The notes under the pieces: generated by a model
The model's input: only the letters and a program-made list of their open reading frames with translations
Told to the model about the DNA's origin: nothing
Databases searched by the model: none
Made by a program: the position numbers and the translations under genes
Shown: positions 1-9,765 of the stretch, one piece after another
Position numbering within the stretch: the stretch's first letter is position 1
Layout: every line of letters starts with the position of its first letter
Origin: Obelidium mucronatum
Taxonomy: Eukaryota; Chytridiomycota; Chytridiomycetes; Chytridiales; Chytriomycetaceae
Length of the DNA stretch: 64,000 nt
Direction: 5' to 3'
Assembly: GCA_025765595.1 (NCBI GenBank)
Contig: JAIVFH010000113.1
Span: 38,578 to 102,577 of the forward strand

Positions 1-1034
1 TGTAGATAGAAGTTCCTTGGTACTGCTGAAGTTTAAGTAGGATCTTATTTGGAGAGTGATAGACTGTAGCCTCAGGGAACTGGCAGCAAGAGATTGGAGA
101 GTCATCTTTTTTGGTACAGGTGCAATCAGTGTGTACTCTGGTTTCCAAGATAATGTTGAAGATGAAACTGAAGAAGCTGGTGCAACATTGTAACCCGTAG
201 ATAGAGGTGCTTCAGCGCAAACACTTATCAAGTCGGCTAACAAAGCGCATCATCTGCTCCTGAGAGTTTTTGCAGTTTGTTGCTGCATATGCTTTGATGC
301 CATTCAATTTGTGAGTTGCTACTTTGATAAAATCTTTTGGGTTTCCCTTATATCCAGCAGGGATTATATAGCACCCAGATTTGATTCAGATTATTCCGAA
401 AATGATGAATAAAGGAAATATCTATGTCATCAAGATTTCACATGAAGGCAAGAAACAGATGGGAGATGGTGTGGAATGTAGGTTTGAAATCCACCTAAAA
501 CCACGAGAATAATAGGGTTTGATTGATCAGTTAAACTCAAGTGCGTATGCAGACAACACAAAAGTCGGGCATGATCACAAGTGAGTACTTAAAAATCCCA
601 GCGTAGATTTGCTTTTGGATACAAACGATCCGACTGATTTTGATGGTGCTCGAAAATAAATGCTTAGTTACGAGCCCAAAAGTATTGTCTTTGGCAAATG
701 TGAAAGGGAAAAAAGAAACATGAAAATGAATGACAACATGGGAGAAGAATCAAATGCAACCTATTATAAACAAGTGATTCACAAGGAATCAAATTACTCA
801 GTCGAGCATAAGCAAATTACTCAGTCTAGCATAAGCAAATTACTCAGTCTAGCATAAGCTTACGTGTACGGAGATTGGTTCTCAAAACGCAAAGACTTTG
901 GAAGCTGATTTCAAACCCATCAAGTAAAGTCTATCAATCTAGAGGAGAAGTAGCCTCGCCGTCTCCTACCACCACTCTTTTGTTACTACCACGTTTCCCA
1001 ATCATGCTTCCACCTAGTATCTGCCAAAAGGCTT
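1..1034. other. Left-edge region with possible minus-strand coding remnant
   Basis: No complete gene is visible. On the minus strand, about 400 down to 1, two adjacent frames have plausible codon use. One, ending near 218, contains KDFIKVATHKLNGIKAYAA; the other runs to the window edge and contains VSSSTLSWKPEYTLIAPVP. They are offset by one base, so this could be the 5' part of a gene leaving the window on the left or a decayed fragment. From 600 to 860 there is AT-rich sequence with a short direct repeat of the motif TTACTCAGTCTAGCATAAGC around 817-858. No product can be named. Confidence 0.25.
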
Positions 1035-1104
1035 GCATTGACCGGGAATCGAACCCGGGACTACCGCGTGGCAGGCGGTAATTATGCCACTAAACCATCA
1101 ATGC
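1035..1104 (-). tRNA. tRNA-Gly (GCC)
   Basis: The reverse complement folds as a tRNA: the 7-bp acceptor stem GCATTGA/TCAATGC is perfect. The anticodon loop reads CTGCCAC with anticodon GCC, and the T-arm is CCGGGTTCGATTCCCGG. No intron and no encoded CCA, as expected for a nuclear eukaryotic tRNA. It lies about 100 bp left of the 5' end of the DNA transposon. Confidence 0.95.
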
Positions 1105-1199
1105 CTGACACTTGTGAAATAGGCACATCTACTTGATCGCGTACCCCTTAGACAGAAGAGTCCACACAGAAGCTTCTATTACCTTATCTTTTGTGAACG

Positions 1200-1208
1200 G
1201 AAAACACT
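1200..1208. repeat. Target-site duplication, left copy (9 bp)
   Basis: GAAAACACT lies immediately left of the transposon's terminal inverted repeat. The same nine bases lie immediately right of the other terminal repeat at 6835-6843. The match does not extend further on either side, so the duplication is exactly 9 bp. Confidence 0.9.
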
Positions 1209-1225
1209 CAGGGGGGTGGTGATCC
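1209..1225. repeat. Terminal inverted repeat, left
   Basis: This 17-bp sequence, CAGGGGGGTGGTGATCC, is matched perfectly in inverted orientation at 6818-6834. Similarity stops at base 18. Confidence 0.92.
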
Positions 1226-1885
1226 CGGTCTACTTTCACTAGAGAAAAAAAAATCCGTTTTCACCAGGTCATTTGAATGACCCCCTCCACGTAAACTTTG
1301 ACCTCTATCCCCGCCAGCCACAGGCATCGCAGAACGTCAAGCGATAGCGCAATCGATAGCGAACGATAGTGCGCAGATTTGTCCGGGACCACAATTCTTG
1401 ATTAGAGCGCAGGAAGTGTGTTCTTGCTTGAATTGTGTTTTCCTTCGACGTCTATCAGGGCTCCAACCGCATGCCGCAGGGACTTCAGCCATAGCGCAAT
1501 CGATTGAGATAAACAATACCCTGACTTCTCCGGGAGTACTTTTGCTGATTTGGTTTTAGAAAACAAGCTTTCAATAAAATAGTTTTTTACTTGTAATTTT
1601 ATCTTCCACAACACTCAGCTACTCTAGGAATGAAAAAGTACTGTCTTTTACTATAAACGATGCTTTTCGGAATTTTTCGGTATTTTTCAACCATTTCTGA
1701 GACCATTGACGAATTAACTTTGAATTTTAATTGTGACAACGTTCCTCACTGTTGTTCGGACACAACTAAAAAAAAGTCTCAAAAAACAGCCAAATGCCCC
1801 CCAATAACGCCAAAAAGAAACAACGGAAGCGGGCATTGCACCAAGCTGCGCTGCTCCATGAGCATGAGTCCCATGATATCATCCT

Positions 1886-4800
1886 ATGATTCTCAATGTT
1901 AACTCTGCCTCAGAAAGTGCTGTGAATGCTGCCGCCGTACCACATGAAAAACTCTATGACGAAAACACGGCCATTTCGAAGAAGGCAAGGGTTGAAGACT
2001 CACCGGTAATGGAAATGGAGCTTGATGAAGGTAACTATCGTTTCATTCCTTGTTTTGCTTGAGAGCAACGCCTAAAGCTGCAGTTATCACGACAGATAAT
2101 GGTACTTATAACGATGATGTGTCATTGGCTTCAGCAGGTATCTCCTATTTTTAGTGATTCCCGTTCTTATTGCTGATTTCTGTTCTGTTCTATCCTACTG
2201 TCTCAGCTGCAACAATCATGTTCAAGACAAAACCGCTTTTAGTTCCAGTTGCCGTATTTCCAGCCCGAGCAACTCCGTTTTTCAAGCTCAAGCCTCTCTC
2301 CAAACTTATAGGATTGCAATCCACCTTGCTACGATTTGAAAGCTCGGACATTGTCTTCACAGCAACTCGATTGTCAGGATGTTACGCTGCCAACATTGAT
2401 GGAATCTGTGCATACCTTCAGTCACACCCCAAGCTTCTTGCCCAGTCGCTTCTTTTCCCTGAGAATAGGGCCAATGGAGTACAAGTCCAACTTGCAATTA
2501 TTGCGCTTACAACATTCCTGATGAAAGCAAAAGCTCAGTTATTTCAATCTGAAAATCACCCTGAAGCAGCGACCACATCTGGAATCCATACTGAACAAGT
2601 GCCGGTCCAAGCAGTGAACTCATTACCAGCAGAAAACAGTGGCTGGATTGACGTTGAAGATGTCCCCAAGAACTCTTGTTCTGAACAACGCGAATCTACC
2701 AGCAAGTCTCTTATGAAAGCTGCAACCTCCAATCTTGAAAGTGCAAATCAACGTAGCAGAAACCTTGCAAGCACGGTCTCCAAGCTCCGGTCGGAACTTT
2801 TATATCTCAAATCCATCCTTGGACCCACGCAACGGCGTCACTTGCAGACTATTCACGAGCTAGACAAGAGTGATGGACACGCTTTAACACGAACAGCAAT
2901 GGTACACGCTATGCTACTGGCTTTATCAATTGGTCGACTGAATCCAAACTTACTGGCATTTGATTTGATTTTTTCTCAGGTACTTTATAAATAGTTGAAT
3001 GGGCTGATTTTAACTGATTGTTTCTTTAAGCTCAAATCTTATTGTGCCGAAAATCTGTCTGGAATGGCTGCTAGGCTCTGCTATTCTGATCGATTGTACG
3101 ACTTTTGGTACCAGTTTTGGCGCCAGTGTAAAATCGGTGGGACCAAGGCCTATGAGCATCTCCGTGGCAACGGCGTATCTGCCGACACCAACCCTGGAGT
3201 TAGTCATGTGAATGTTGCTGGGGATCGATCTGGTGCTCTCCAAATGCCTGACATCCGAACTTTCCAACGGCTTCAAAAAACGAGCTGACGCCAATGCTTT
3301 TGGTCATTCTGACAAGCGATATGACAACTTGTCGGCACTTTTCAAGCAAAAGCAGGAGTATGCTGCAAAGAATGGCCGAGGACTTTTGATTGGTGGTCAC
3401 ACTGATGATACTGATTTGGGAAGGAAAGAAGTTGTTTGCCGACTTGTGAATGGGAAGCGTGTTATTGAAGGCGCACAAGACTATGGGGGTGCTGAAAAAA
3501 GATTTGGTCGCTGGGTTATCAAGGACATTGTTCAATCCAAGAAAGAGGTTTGTGCCACTTTAATTGATCAATTTAATGGAAGCAATACAATAATTTCACA
3601 AATAGCTCACAGAAATTCTGAACGACAGTCTTCACGAAACAAAAGGACTCCTTAAAGATCTTGAGGATCCAAAAGACATTCTATTCTTTGAGAATGAAAA
3701 GTTCCCACGAAGAATTTACCTTCGTTTGACAACAAGCCTGGATTTGATGTCACACTTGAGCTTGCACCTCTCACAATTGTTGACCAATCAGCAGCAAAAA
3801 CTCAACAAAAAGGTTTCTCAACAAAAGGAAGGAGTCGATAATGATGGTACGTAGAGATGTTTTGATTGTTCATTTAATCAAAAAATAAACCAGCACCAAA
3901 GCCCATTCACGGAAATGCAGCTTTGTCTATTGAAATCCTTGAATCACAGCAGAAAAAAATCTTTTTGTTGCAGTCTAAATTTGAATCAATTGGTCAAAGA
4001 ATCAGAAGTGTGCTGTCAACTCTAAGGGGTGATGATGATGATTTATTTCCTGCTACACTGGACGAAATGAAAGAATCGGAAATAATGTGTTTGGATGAAT
4101 CTGTCGAACTTTCGAGTATTCTGAAAGAAACTGATGAACATTTGCTTGCAATGTGCCTTGCTGCTGCAGTTCGGGGAACCCATCTTGCACTCTACACATG
4201 CCCAGACTCACTACGGCTGCAGATATCTGATATTGTACAAGAGTATATTGTTGATTCTACTGATGAGGCTACTGGCCGGGAAATTTGGATGGCTATTATG
4301 GAACAATTTGATAAACGTGGGATTCATCTTAGCTGGATTACTCAAGATGGTGCTGGAATTGGTTCACTCATCAATCGTGGATGGAGCCGGGCAACAACTG
4401 TGACTCAGCTCTACAATAACGCTGCACTATCTGCTGCCGAATGTGCGGGGGATTTATCAGGTGCAGCCAAAAAGGCTGCTTTATTGGATCAGCTGGACAA
4501 AGCCCTACCACGGTTTATCTCAGAAGTATCTCGCATTCATCAAGAGCACCCAAATCACTACCTATCTTGCCAAACCCCTGTTGCTTCTGTTCGTAAGCTG
4601 AGTTTACTGCCAAACTCATCATCTGAAAAGCAGAAGTGGTTCAGCAGGGCTCTCACTCTCGCCAAGCGTGTTGTCTCTCAAGAATCAGCTTTGGCTATTG
4701 AGGATGCTTTGCGCATGCATAATCTCACAGGCGAAAATCTTCATTTGGTTGACATTGATGGGAATGTCCTGTGGGCTCAACAAGTCGTGGGGATTATTCT

Positions 4801-6074
4801 GGCTCTTGCTACTCCATCTCTCACAATGCCGGAGATCAATCAATGGAGCTCATACGTGTTTTTCATCCATTCGTTGATTGAGTCATTTGAAAATGGAATT
4901 GATTTCATCAACCACTTGTCTCAGCCAGAGGCAAATCCCTTCAACCCAAGTAAAAAACTGGTATTCTTGTATGATTGGACACACTGCTATAAACGGTTGG
5001 TAGAAGCAATCTGGCAAGGAGGATTTGGTGATGAGCTTTGCGGCAAGGCATGGGTGACTCTTGCAAAATGTGGGACTAATCCTATTTTCACACTTGGTTG
5101 GGCGGATCGGGACCCACAAAATGTTGAAATGGCAAAAGAGTTCACAACTGCAGCTGTTGAGTTGGGTTTAAGAGAACTTGGATTTGAGAAGGAGGCAGAC
5201 TTTGCCAGAGACCTTCGAAGAATTGACGAAGCTATGCACAACAATGGCCTTACCGATTTGGAGCGAGCAACTCGTTGTGCTAATTTTTTATCTCGAATCA
5301 AAAAAATGGTAAGGTTATTTGGTGATTTCTATTCAAAACTAAAATTTAGCTACAGGCAATGCCGTACTTCTATTCAAATATGCCATCTCAGCATGTCCCC
5401 AATCTTCCATTTTCGGATCGTTTCCTAAAAGGAACAGACAAGATTGATCTGGGACACTCAAGACTACCATTTCAGCAAATTGTGAATCTGATTGCATCAT
5501 TGGAAGGCTTGCTGATCTTGACTGACCAAGTTAAAGCCGAACCTGGGAATCAAGAAAAATCTGCTTGGCCTATCCTTGTTCATACAGCATTGCAGCAAGA
5601 TGATCTTGAATCTAAATTCTCTGTAAATCGTGTGCTTTGTGGGCCAGCAGCAATGGGTCGTGTCAACCATACTGGAGCTACAACTGGAATTAATGCTGCT
5701 GAGTCGTTGATGACTGACAGTGATTCACGTGTCACTTTAGCTTTAGCTGGTACATCGCAGGGCTATCTAAAAAAGCGAAACAAGAAAATGACATCCTATG
5801 CATCAATGGTGGAGGACCCGACTCATCAGTATAGTGACCCATTGAAATGGAACACTCCAGTTACGGATGCACCGGACACAGCAAAACCAACTTCAAAGGC
5901 AAATTCAAGTGCAGCAAGACAAGCTGCACGCAGTGATAAGTCCTCTCCTGCAGCATTATCTGTTCGTTCACATTACAACCGCCATCAGAAGGTTTCCTCA
6001 AATTCTTCCCAGCCTTCAAAACTTACCGCCCCTGCCATTCAGGTTTGAAACTTACTGTCCCTGCTTTGAAACTT

Positions 6075-6107
<33 letters not shown>

Positions 6108-6523
6108 TATTCAGCCTTCAAAACACACCACAGAGTGGCCAATTCCACGCGTCGAAGACACCTCTGAAACAGAAGATGAAAACGACAAAAACAGGAATCG
6201 ACGCCCTGCTGCAACTTTATTACCTCAAGCTGAAAAGGAGACTTCTGAACAAGCTTCCATCCAACCCACACCACTTTTTGAAACAATGCGGGCAGCTGCA
6301 CTGGATGTTGAAAAGTTCCAATTAATTCGGAAGTCAGCATTGGTGGAATTCTTGCAGCAAGTGGGGGTGAAAGGAGTGTCTAATACTGTCAAGGTGAGAT
6401 CTTTTAATTCATCTTGAGAGTCTAATACACCTTGACCAACAGGCAAAGCTTGAATTGCTAGTACGTTCCCACTTTGCAGCATTAAATTTGAAGGATCAGG
6501 AGAACATTTATATGGCTGAATAG
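1886..6523 (+). CDS. Putative transposase of the 5.6-kb DNA transposon (10 exons, 1385 aa)
   Basis: Exons that join in frame with GT-AG introns: 1886-2030, 2066-2137, 2207-2979, 3031-3232, 3285-3547, 3606-3846, 3894-5308, 5356-6042, 6115-6393, 6443-6523. All lengths sum to 1386 codons with no internal stop. The 3233-3284 intron is the least certain and could instead be a frame break. Visible features: a basic stretch near residue 35 (KKAR), a likely coiled coil around residues 215-250, LYDWTHCYKRL near 925, QQDDLESKFSVNR near 1120, and a SAP-like DNA-binding motif at about 1340-1375 (LVEFLQQVGVKG then LVRSHF). The DWTH and QDDLE segments recall the D-x-x-H and QDxLE catalytic neighbourhoods of P-element/THAP9-type transposases, but this is a weak visual likeness. 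Position inside terminal repeats, not homology, is the main evidence for the role. Confidence 0.7.
6043..6114 (+). other. Transposase intron with a 32-C polypyrimidine tract
   Basis: The intron starts GTTTGAAAC and ends TATTCAG. Positions 6076-6107 are 32 uninterrupted C residues lying just before the acceptor, where a polypyrimidine tract belongs. Both flanking exon ends are in phase 0 and similar in sequence, so removing the intron restores one open frame. Confidence 0.8.
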
Positions 6524-6817
6524 TTTGTTTATTAAAGTCATTTATGGTTTTCAAAAAAAGGAACTGTCAGTAGTGGGGATCGAACACCGGTCTCCAAAAC
6601 GCTGGAGCTGATTCATGCCAATAACCTAGACTTCTCCTATTTTTCCATAAAGATATTAATATTTATAAAGCTTTAACAATCATTTCTCTATTTCATCACC
6701 AGCCTGCAAGGATGTGTTCCAATCATCTTTTTTGATATTTGCGATAGTTTATTTATCGGTTTTAGAGCGTGCAGCCCCGGTGACAGCGACTTTGGGTGTG
6801 TTGCCAACTTTTTGTGT

Positions 6818-6834
6818 GGATCACCACCCCCCTG
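6818..6834. repeat. Terminal inverted repeat, right
   Basis: GGATCACCACCCCCCTG is the exact reverse complement of the left terminal repeat at 1209-1225. Confidence 0.92.
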
Positions 6835-6843
6835 GAAAACACT
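6835..6843. repeat. Target-site duplication, right copy (9 bp)
   Basis: GAAAACACT directly follows the right terminal repeat and matches 1200-1208 exactly. Confidence 0.9.
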
Positions 6844-6874
6844 ACGAAGAAAAGAGTAGAAAAGAAAAAGGATG

Positions 6875-6947
6875 TGGAGAACCTGGGCATTGATCCCAGT
6901 GCCTCTCGCATGCTAAGCGAGCGCTCTGCCATTTGAGCTAGATCCCC
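6875..6947 (-). tRNA. tRNA-Ala (AGC)
   Basis: Reverse complement begins GGGGATCTAGCTCAAATGG and has anticodon loop TTAGCAT (anticodon AGC) and T-arm CTGGGATCAATGCCCAG. The acceptor stem carries one mismatch and one G-T pair. The first base of the A73 discriminator is at 6875. It lies 31 bp right of the transposon's target duplication. Confidence 0.88.
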
Positions 6948-7152
6948 ATACCATTCTTAGAAACATAGTAGTTATATAGATGTAAAACCGCCAGAAACAT
7001 CCCAGAAGCGCGAAAGCTCACCGTTAGTCATTATTGGGTGTGAGAAAATAGAATCCCTCCGAAAAAGTGATTTCGCGGCAAAAAGCGCGAATTATGACCC
7101 AACGCTCCATACTAAGAGCCACGGCGAAAAGCCGCGAAAAAGACGCCGCGGC

Positions 7153-7224
7153 TGGAGATTGTGGGGATTGATCCCACGGCCTTTCGGATGCAAACCGAAC
7201 GCTCTACCACTGAGCTAAATCCCC
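7153..7224 (-). tRNA. tRNA-Ala (TGC)
   Basis: Reverse complement begins GGGGATTTAGCTCAGTGG, has anticodon loop TTTGCAT (TGC) and T-arm GTGGGATCAATCCCCAC, and ends in CTCCA. It is the second of two alanine tRNA genes within 350 bp on the same strand. Confidence 0.92.
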
Positions 7225-8823
7225 TGCGTGCTTTCGAAAACGCGTCAACACCCTGTTACTGCCACTGAGTATTCCCAACTCAGCAGCTGTATGCAATCGG
7301 CGGTTTATCATGTCAAGTTTGTCCCACTTCTCTCCCCAACTGCGGAGCGTGTATTGAGCGGAATCCAGCCAGCAATCACCAAATCAACCGTCGAAAACCA
7401 CTATAACATGTATGGTCCTTTTTCTTCGAAGACAAACAAATTTCAGCTGCCGCGGTCCTCGTAAACTGTGCCAGTGTGCCTAGTGTAGGAGGCGCGTTCA
7501 CTTTGGACAAGAGAAACTTGAAAAGTAATCCTGTTGGATAAAAAGTCCAAGTACCATGAACTGGGAAGCTTTGCTTAATTCCGAGTTGCAGGATGGTAAC
7601 TAATATTATTCATAATAGATTCCTAGAGAATTCACATGTAGTTCAAAACACAGTTTGAAGAAATAGCCACCAAGCACCAAAATGGAACAAGACACAGCCG
7701 AGACTGGTGCTGCGCCAACGCCCCTTCAGGCATCCATTGCAAATCTCCGTGATTGGGATATTGTCAACGAACAGAAGCATTGGGGATAAATATTAAGAAG
7801 GGCATTAGCAGTGGTTTACTTGCATGGTTTTTTGGCAGGTTTCTCAGTATCGCCTGTTCCCAAGAATTGCCACTGACAAGTGTGAGGAGATGCCTCTGTT
7901 TCCGTACACTAAAGCTCTACGTGCATTCTGCACCTGACACAACCAGGCAGTATTTGAAAGTTGATGGAATGCTTCAATCATGTTGTACATTGCAGGAACT
8001 TTCCATGGTTTGCCAAAAGCCTGCATATTGAGTTGTGCAGATGTATGGTCACTGTAACCAAAAGTGACTTTTTTTCATGCAAAAGTTCAAGTGTATACCT
8101 GAAGTCCACTGTGGGAGTTGATTGGACTTCTTGTGGCAAGAAATGGGGATTTTGAGCTAACCTGTTCTGAATCTCATTGTGCTTGTGTTTTATGTAAAGG
8201 CCTCCCTGGCCCTTTCCACATAAACCAACTGCCTCCACCGCACGTATAAGACAAATAGGGAAGCAAACATACAGCCCAAAAAAAGTCAATATCATTGGCG
8301 CCAACTTGCGCCTTCTTCTACGCCTGTTCAGCGGCTTGTTTGCAAGAAAACATTTCTTCACTGATTAGAGAAAGGATTGGTGGACCACTCGCTTTGCCTC
8401 CTCCAACAACCACAACACTACGTTTCTTTGGAATCCCCATTTTCTCCATGAATCGGCACAGACGCAAGAGCGGCGCCGAGCGCAAGGCGGACCAGCGCCG
8501 CAAGCGTCTGCGAGGGCGCCTGCCAGGATTTGCCTGCGCTAATCCAACATTGTGTTCTTAAATAAAGTAAAAGAGCGTGTTTATTGTTTACGAATCACGG
8601 GGTCGAAAGTTTCTCTAAAACATTGCAAGTAGACCAACAAACCTCTCCCTTTCCCGGACAATGGAAGTCATCGTCTGGACTTATCGCCAAAGGTTGATCT
8701 TGAACAAATGCCGCTAATGGATTTCAACAGCGCCGAATTGAGCGGCGTCATTCCAACGCCGACAATGCGGCTCAGGTGGCGGCGGCTGGGCATTTCAGGC
8801 GTTTCTTTTTCTTTATTCCGCGA
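7225..8823. other. Unresolved intergenic or poorly coding stretch
   Basis: No product is recognised. A short plus-strand frame from the ATG at 7682 (MEQDTAETGAAPTPLQASI...) stops after about 35 codons. Its first ~60 bp and the ~60 bp upstream are repeated in diverged form at 9526-9660. A 127-codon minus frame at 8361-7978 is open but matches nothing I know. Around 8440-8540 there is a short GC-rich island encoding an Arg/Lys-rich plus-strand peptide (RRKSGAERKADQRRKRLRG), like the GC-rich N-terminal coding ends of other genes here. A gene may exist, but its strand and exons cannot be fixed by eye. Confidence 0.3.
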
Positions 8824-9432
8824 TTACTCTGTCAGAGTGTATCCCCACGTCATTCGAGACACTCCTCCAGCCAAAGTCTTGTGAACCCCGCAATACTTAT
8901 TGACGGAATCATCCACTACTTTCCTAACAACCTCCTCATCCACATCCAAACCTCGCCTCACAACAACTTTAAACTCGGCATGTATGCTCTCCCACGGCTC
9001 GATTCCTTCCATATTCTTGAATCCTTCCTTTTTCCGTTGCCCTGTCACTGCCACAGCCACATCCTCGACAATGACTCCTCGCTTGTCCAAAATCAGTTTA
9101 ATATTCATACCCGCGCATCCACCAAGTGCAATCAAGAGCAGATTCATGGGCGACATTCCTTCTTCATTTTCAGAGAGAGATAAGAGAACGGATGAGGTTG
9201 AGGCTTCACAGTGCGTTGGATCTGTGCCTGCGAATTGGTATTTGGATGTTGGCATCCATTGCACTTGAATGCCTGTTGTTGTTCGCGAACCATCAAAAGA
9301 AGGACTCTTCATGAATGGATCGACGACTTTGTGTGCTGCTTTGGTGCCAAGGCTTCGAAAGTTTAGGCCGTGACAGTCAACGTGGCGAAGGCCGCGCAAT
9401 GCTTGAAGAAACAATAATGGCCCGCTTGTCAT
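8824..9432 (-). CDS. OsmC/Ohr-family protein, probably mitochondrial
   Basis: A single 202-aa frame from a true ATG. Family features: the central helix segment MSPMNLLLIALGGCAGMNI at about residues 93-111 and the C-terminal KYCGVHKTLAGG near residue 180, placing the two cysteines where OsmC/Ohr peroxidases keep their redox pair. The family reduces organic or fatty-acid hydroperoxides, or in some members only shares the fold. The N-terminal ~35 residues lack acidic residues, suggesting a mitochondrial transit peptide (inference). Length exceeds bacterial OsmC (~140 aa) by roughly this leader. It is flanked by the two copies of a duplicated gene start at 7640 and 9530. Confidence 0.85.
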   Translation of the reverse strand: MTSGPLLFLQALRGLRHVDCHGLNFRSLGTKAAHKVVDPFMKSPSFDGSRTTTGIQVQWMPTSKYQFAGTDPTHCEASTSSVLLSLSENEEGMSPMNLLLIALGGCAGMNIKLILDKRGVIVEDVAVAVTGQRKKEGFKNMEGIEPWESIHAEFKVVVRRGLDVDEEVVRKVVDDSVNKYCGVHKTLAGGVSRMTWGYTLTE

Positions 9433-9525
9433 GTCTCGGAAATATATCGACTATTGTGAGTCAATTTGCAATAAGGAAAAGTCTCTACGACGAATACCTG
9501 GATGTGGACTTTGAAAATAAGGATT

Positions 9526-9665
9526 GAAAATCACATGTAGATTCCCATGTACTTCAAAAACACGGTTTGAGGTGCAAAAGCCACCAAGCACTAAAATGGA
9601 ACAAGAAACAGCCGTGACTGATGGCACGCTGCTTCAGGCATCCATTACTGTCCTCCAGGTGTATG
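9526..9665 (+). repeat. Diverged duplicate of a gene 5' end
   Basis: The stretch beginning near 9526 and reading into an ATG at 9596 (MEQETAVTDGTLLQASIT) resembles 7630-7745, where the frame begins MEQDTAETGAAPTPLQASI. Similarity includes upstream bases such as CCACCAAGCAC just before the ATG, and fades after about 20 codons. Whether either copy is expressed is unknown. Confidence 0.5.
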
Positions 9666-9765
9666 CATATTGTTTAGTTGGGAAATGGCAAGAATCGGGT
9701 CAGCAAAAATCAAATCTATTCCAACGAGTTTACTCAACCAATACGTATCATTTAAAAAAAAACGT

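Larger units (their letters stand above)
1209..6834 (+). mobile_element. Complete DNA transposon, 5626 bp, superfamily unresolved
   Basis: The element is bounded by perfect 17-bp terminal inverted repeats (CAGGGGGGTGGTGATCC at 1209-1225 and its reverse complement at 6818-6834) and flanked by a 9-bp target duplication. It carries one intact ten-exon gene on the plus strand. A subterminal direct repeat ATAGCGCAATCGAT occurs at 1344-1357 and 1491-1504 and could be a transposase binding site (inference). CAGGG-type ends are common in hAT elements, but those usually duplicate 8 bp; 9 bp is typical of Mutator-like elements. The protein did not let me choose. The insertion lies 31 bp beyond the 3' end of a tRNA-Ala gene. 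Intact ends and reading frame suggest recent insertion and possible autonomy. Confidence 0.88.

Noticed and set aside
1886..6523. Firm assignment to the P-element/THAP9 superfamily
   Set aside because: Likeness rests on two short motifs; no THAP domain was seen and the 9-bp duplication is not the usual 8 bp.
6565..6640. A functional tRNA gene on the minus strand
   Set aside because: D- and anticodon-like stems are present, but the T-stem is mispaired and the acceptor stem has no partner.
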